Shown here: one piece after another, positions 15,545-17,761 of the stretch
Layout of the letters: every line of letters begins with the position of its first letter
Position numbering within the stretch: the stretch's first letter is position 1
Origin: Hylemonella sp. UBA6679
GTDB lineage: Bacteria; Pseudomonadota; Gammaproteobacteria; Burkholderiales; Burkholderiaceae_C
Direction: 5' to 3'
Length of the DNA: 17,761 bases
Assembly (NCBI GenBank): GCA_002454975.1
Contig: DKJZ01000111.1
Span: 1 to 17,761 of the forward strand
Position numbers and translations under genes: made by a program
Notes under the pieces: generated by a model
The model's database searches: none
What the model was told of the DNA's origin: nothing
What the model saw: the letters and a program-made list of their open reading frames with translations, nothing else

Positions 15545-15664
15545 AACATCTGGCGGAGCAGTGAGGATGGCCCCACCAACCTGCTCAGTTCCGGATGCAT
15601 CGTTTTTTGATGGAGTCTGGGATTCGAACTGCGTTCTGGCACCGGGTTAGTTGGAGGGTGCCAC
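15545..15664. other. Gene-free stretch with tRNA-like scraps
   Basis: No coding frame is credible here. Read on the minus strand, the segment next to the terminator ends CTGCTCCGCCA (15561-15551), like a tRNA acceptor 3' end with CCA. The upstream CTGAGCAG at 15588-15581 could pair with it as a short stem, with no room for a complete tRNA. A second piece near 15620-15640 contains GTTCGAATCCC, like a T-loop, but the T-stem does not pair. It may be a decayed tRNA or an old integration scar, or chance. Confidence 0.3.
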
Positions 15665-16204
15665 TCATTGAGGTGTTTCAGGGGCTAGCGTACGCCCCTC
15701 AAGTGCATCAACGTACGGGTGAGTTCGCCTCTCTGCAAATCCGTCGACAAGCAGTCCGACTCCAGCGATGAAGACCAGGGCGATACCCATTCCTCGAAGA
15801 AACTCAGACGAAGTCCCAAAGCGCATCAGCAAGCCCGCGAATCCGAACAGACCCCACATGACCAAGTACAGGTGCCATGCACTGTTCACCTTGGTCATTC
15901 GTTGAATTTCAGCCTGGCCCCCTGCGCGCGGATCGGCTTCGATGGCCTTCACAACACCGGACACCTGCGAAGGTGTGCGGTACCCCACTACTCCACCCAC
16001 CGTAGTCATCAGCAGCCCCATCAATAGAAACGGTATGGCTACTCCTTTCGTGAAGTTGGTCGGGTTATCGGTCAGCAGCCAAAGACCAAATACCAGGCTC
16101 AACAGACCAATCGGTAGGATGAATACAAGGGCTTCGATCTTTTCGCCATGAAAATAAATTTGAATTGCATCCAATAGCGCAAAGCCTTGATTTGTACCTG
16201 TCAT
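15665..16204 (-). CDS. Four-helix inner-membrane protein of unknown function
   Basis: A 179-residue protein I do not recognise. It has four hydrophobic segments, at about 25-44, 54-75, 110-129 and 138-157, with a polar stretch of some 35 residues between the second and third (VSGVVKAIEADPRAGGQAEIQRMTK split by the helix ends). Both ends are hydrophilic and there is no signal peptide cleavage motif. An excellent ribosome site, AGGAGGA at 16217-16211, sits six bases before the ATG, which fixes the start. It lies 39 bases after the AraC-family gene on the same strand and so is probably in one operon with it and the dehydrogenase. No catalytic motif is visible. Confidence 0.8.
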   Translation of the reverse strand: MTGTNQGFALLDAIQIYFHGEKIEALVFILPIGLLSLVFGLWLLTDNPTNFTKGVAIPFLLMGLLMTTVGGVVGYRTPSQVSGVVKAIEADPRAGGQAEIQRMTKVNSAWHLYLVMWGLFGFAGLLMRFGTSSEFLRGMGIALVFIAGVGLLVDGFAERRTHPYVDALEGRTLAPETPQ

Positions 16205-16243
16205 GGCGGGTCCTCCTGAAAGTGCTGTTGCATTCTTTTGTAG

Positions 16244-17257
16244 TTATGGGGTTAATTTGACATGCGATCTTGACGCCTCTCGAAAGCGCTCGGGGGACTG
16301 GCTACACCACCCACGGAAAGCTCGAAAGAAGGAATTCGGCTCTTCAAAACCCAACAGAAACGAAATTTCTGCAACTGGCAGGTCAGTCTTCACAAGGTAA
16401 TGCTCTGCCAAAGCGTGTCGGGTCGATTGCAGTAAATCGGTATAAGTGAGGCCCTCGGATTCAAGGTGCCTTTGCAGCGTGCGGCGGCTCATTCCAACTC
16501 TTCGCGCAACGTCTTCCATCTCGATGCCACCACCTGGAAGCGCTTCCAGCAAAACAGAGCGTACGCGTTGGCCAACGGTCACAGACGCATCAAGTTGGGC
16601 GAGGCGAGTTCGCAGTTCGGGCTCAAAGGCCGACCACAACCCCTCGTTTGACGTCAGGAAGGATCGATCCGCATCGGATCTGGAAAAGACAACGCTGTGC
16701 CGTTTGCCTTTTTGGATGCGGATGCCCAGGAAGTCGGCATAGGCGTCCTGATCCGTCGGCGGTGCTGTCGTCGTGACTGACTGCGGCTGGATGCGTTCAC
16801 GAGTGCCTATGCGAGCCAGTGTCACGATGAACAGGAGTTCGGTCAGCACCAGCGAGGTTGGCGGTCTGCCCCCGTTTTCAGGCCAGACAAGCCCCACCGT
16901 GAGCTGATGGGCATCTTCCCGAACGTCCAGACGCATTGGAGCCACCAATGCCTTGAAGCGGGCGATTCGTTGCACGGCCACCAGGAGATTGGGGCTGCAA
17001 AGTGCCGCGAAGATTGGCGGAGAGAACGATTCACTGCGTACCGCCCGGCATAGATTCAGCGGCAAGAGCGGATCAGCAAGCTCGGCATCGATGCCTTCCC
17101 AAAACCTGTGGAAGTCGGCAGCCTCCAGACGCACACCTGAGCGGTTGAGCAAGTCCTCAGCCAGTCCCGCCCGGCGCAACACGTTCACACTCGAAATACC
17201 CAGATCCTTGAGCAGCGGGCGCCAGGTCGAGTCGAGTGCGTACGTGGTGGAGTGCAT
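16244..17257 (-). CDS. AraC-family transcriptional regulator (arabinose-binding-like N-domain)
   Basis: A 337-residue regulator. The N-terminal two thirds look like the AraC-binding-like domain of OruR/ArgR-type proteins (LKDLGISSVNVLRRAGLAEDLL at 16-37, FHRFWEGIDAELADP near 49-63). The C-terminal 95 residues carry the two helix-turn-helix units: EDVARRVGMSRRTLQRHLES and LPVAEISFLLGFEEPNSFFR, followed by RAFRGWCSQSPERFRE. It starts nine bases after the stop of the short-chain dehydrogenase gene on the same strand, so it probably controls that gene or the pathway it belongs to. The inducer cannot be told. The ribosome site before the ATG is weak. Confidence 0.9.
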   Translation of the reverse strand: MHSTTYALDSTWRPLLKDLGISSVNVLRRAGLAEDLLNRSGVRLEAADFHRFWEGIDAELADPLLPLNLCRAVRSESFSPPIFAALCSPNLLVAVQRIARFKALVAPMRLDVREDAHQLTVGLVWPENGGRPPTSLVLTELLFIVTLARIGTRERIQPQSVTTTAPPTDQDAYADFLGIRIQKGKRHSVVFSRSDADRSFLTSNEGLWSAFEPELRTRLAQLDASVTVGQRVRSVLLEALPGGGIEMEDVARRVGMSRRTLQRHLESEGLTYTDLLQSTRHALAEHYLVKTDLPVAEISFLLGFEEPNSFFRAFRGWCSQSPERFREASRSHVKLTP

Positions 17258-17266
17258 GCCGATCGA

Positions 17267-17761
17267 TCAAGTGCCCAGACCAAACTGAGATCGCATACCG
17301 CCCAGGAAGGTGGCATCGTCAGCCGCGCGCCGGGAAGCGAGCAGATGCTCTGCGTCCGCGCCAGCCTCATAACGCAAACGATCCGTGCCGTCCGTGGCAG
17401 CGGTGAATATCGTTTCGGCAATCAGTTCTGCAGGCGAAGCATTTTCCGCCATCGGTCCCAACGCTGAAAGCAGCCCTTGCACCAGCGGTTGATACTCACC
17501 CAGTGCTGGATCGTTATTGAAGTCGAAGGAACGGCCCGCAAAGTCGGTCTTCACCATTCCAGGTTCTACGATCTTGACGCGCACCCCGAGTGGCAAAAGT
17601 TCGAAGTGCAGCGACTCGGACATGCCTTCCACGGCGAATTTTGTGCCGTGGTAAAGCGACCCAAGAGGAAACGTCATCTTCCCCCCGATGGAGGAAATAT
17701 TGATGATGGTCCCGCTGCGTTGGTGGCGGAAGTAAGGCAATAGTGCCTTCATGGTGGCCAG
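17267..17761 (-). CDS. Short-chain dehydrogenase/reductase (SDR), C-terminal part
   Basis: An NAD(P)-dependent oxidoreductase whose N-terminus, with the Rossmann glycine motif, lies beyond the window end. The visible 164 residues keep the open frame to base 17761. They include the NISS stretch (21-24) with the catalytic Ser, the Tyr37-X3-Lys41 pair in YHGTKFAVEG, and VRVKIVEPGMVKTDF after the active site. The first in-frame ATG at 17752 is internal, because LAT precedes MKALLPYFR as in other SDRs. It is the first visible gene of a minus-strand set with the AraC regulator and the membrane protein. The substrate is unknown. Confidence 0.9.
   Translation of the reverse strand: MATMKALLPYFRHQRSGTIINISSIGGKMTFPLGSLYHGTKFAVEGMSESLHFELLPLGVRVKIVEPGMVKTDFAGRSFDFNNDPALGEYQPLVQGLLSALGPMAENASPAELIAETIFTAATDGTDRLRYEAGADAEHLLASRRAADDATFLGGMRSQFGLGT

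Noticed and set aside
15600..15664. An intact tRNA gene around the GTTCGAATCCC stretch
   Set aside because: The bases flanking the T-loop-like heptamer do not form a five-base stem, and no anticodon or D arm can be placed at the right distance.

Overview
The window looks like chromosomal DNA of a betaproteobacterium of the Burkholderiales, most likely a Comamonadaceae freshwater type such as Limnohabitans or Rhodoferax. This rests on protein family flavour, dense LysR-regulated operons and a BchH gene, not on any database search. BchH suggests the host, or a close ancestor, makes bacteriochlorophyll as an (aerobic) anoxygenic phototroph. I see no CRISPR array, insertion sequence, rRNA or intact tRNA, and no clear pseudogene.

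Layout. (1) 1-1953: the first 61 codons of glyoxylate carboligase (gcl, minus strand), divergent from a LysR regulator with a palindromic LysR box between them, then a glyoxalase-like (VOC) gene. (2) 1962-5747: a full-length magnesium-chelatase large subunit gene (bchH) on the minus strand. No other pigment gene is in view. Its upstream region carries a perfect TGT-N12-ACA motif, the PpsR/CrtJ operator consensus. (3) 6035-11790: a minus-strand sulfate/thiosulfate import operon reading sbp, cysP-like, cysT, cysW, cysA, followed after 27 bases by an HpaI-type class II aldolase. (4) 11877-15429: a LysR regulator divergent from a tightly coupled plus-strand operon of a CaiB/BaiF CoA-transferase, an HMG-CoA-lyase-like enzyme and a small GLOD5-like VOC protein, ending in a strong hairpin terminator. 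(5) 15545-17761: a gene-free stretch with tRNA-like scraps, then a minus-strand set of a short-chain dehydrogenase (cut by the window end), an AraC-family regulator and a four-helix membrane protein of unknown function.

How they work together. The gcl end belongs to glyoxylate assimilation, probably under the divergent LysR protein. The sulfate operon encodes one ABC channel with two different binding proteins. The CoA-transferase and lyase would activate a branched dicarboxylic acid to its CoA ester and cleave it, but the substrate cannot be read from the sequence. The bchH gene stands apart from all of these, and its isolation plus its operator-like site is the most interesting point of the window.
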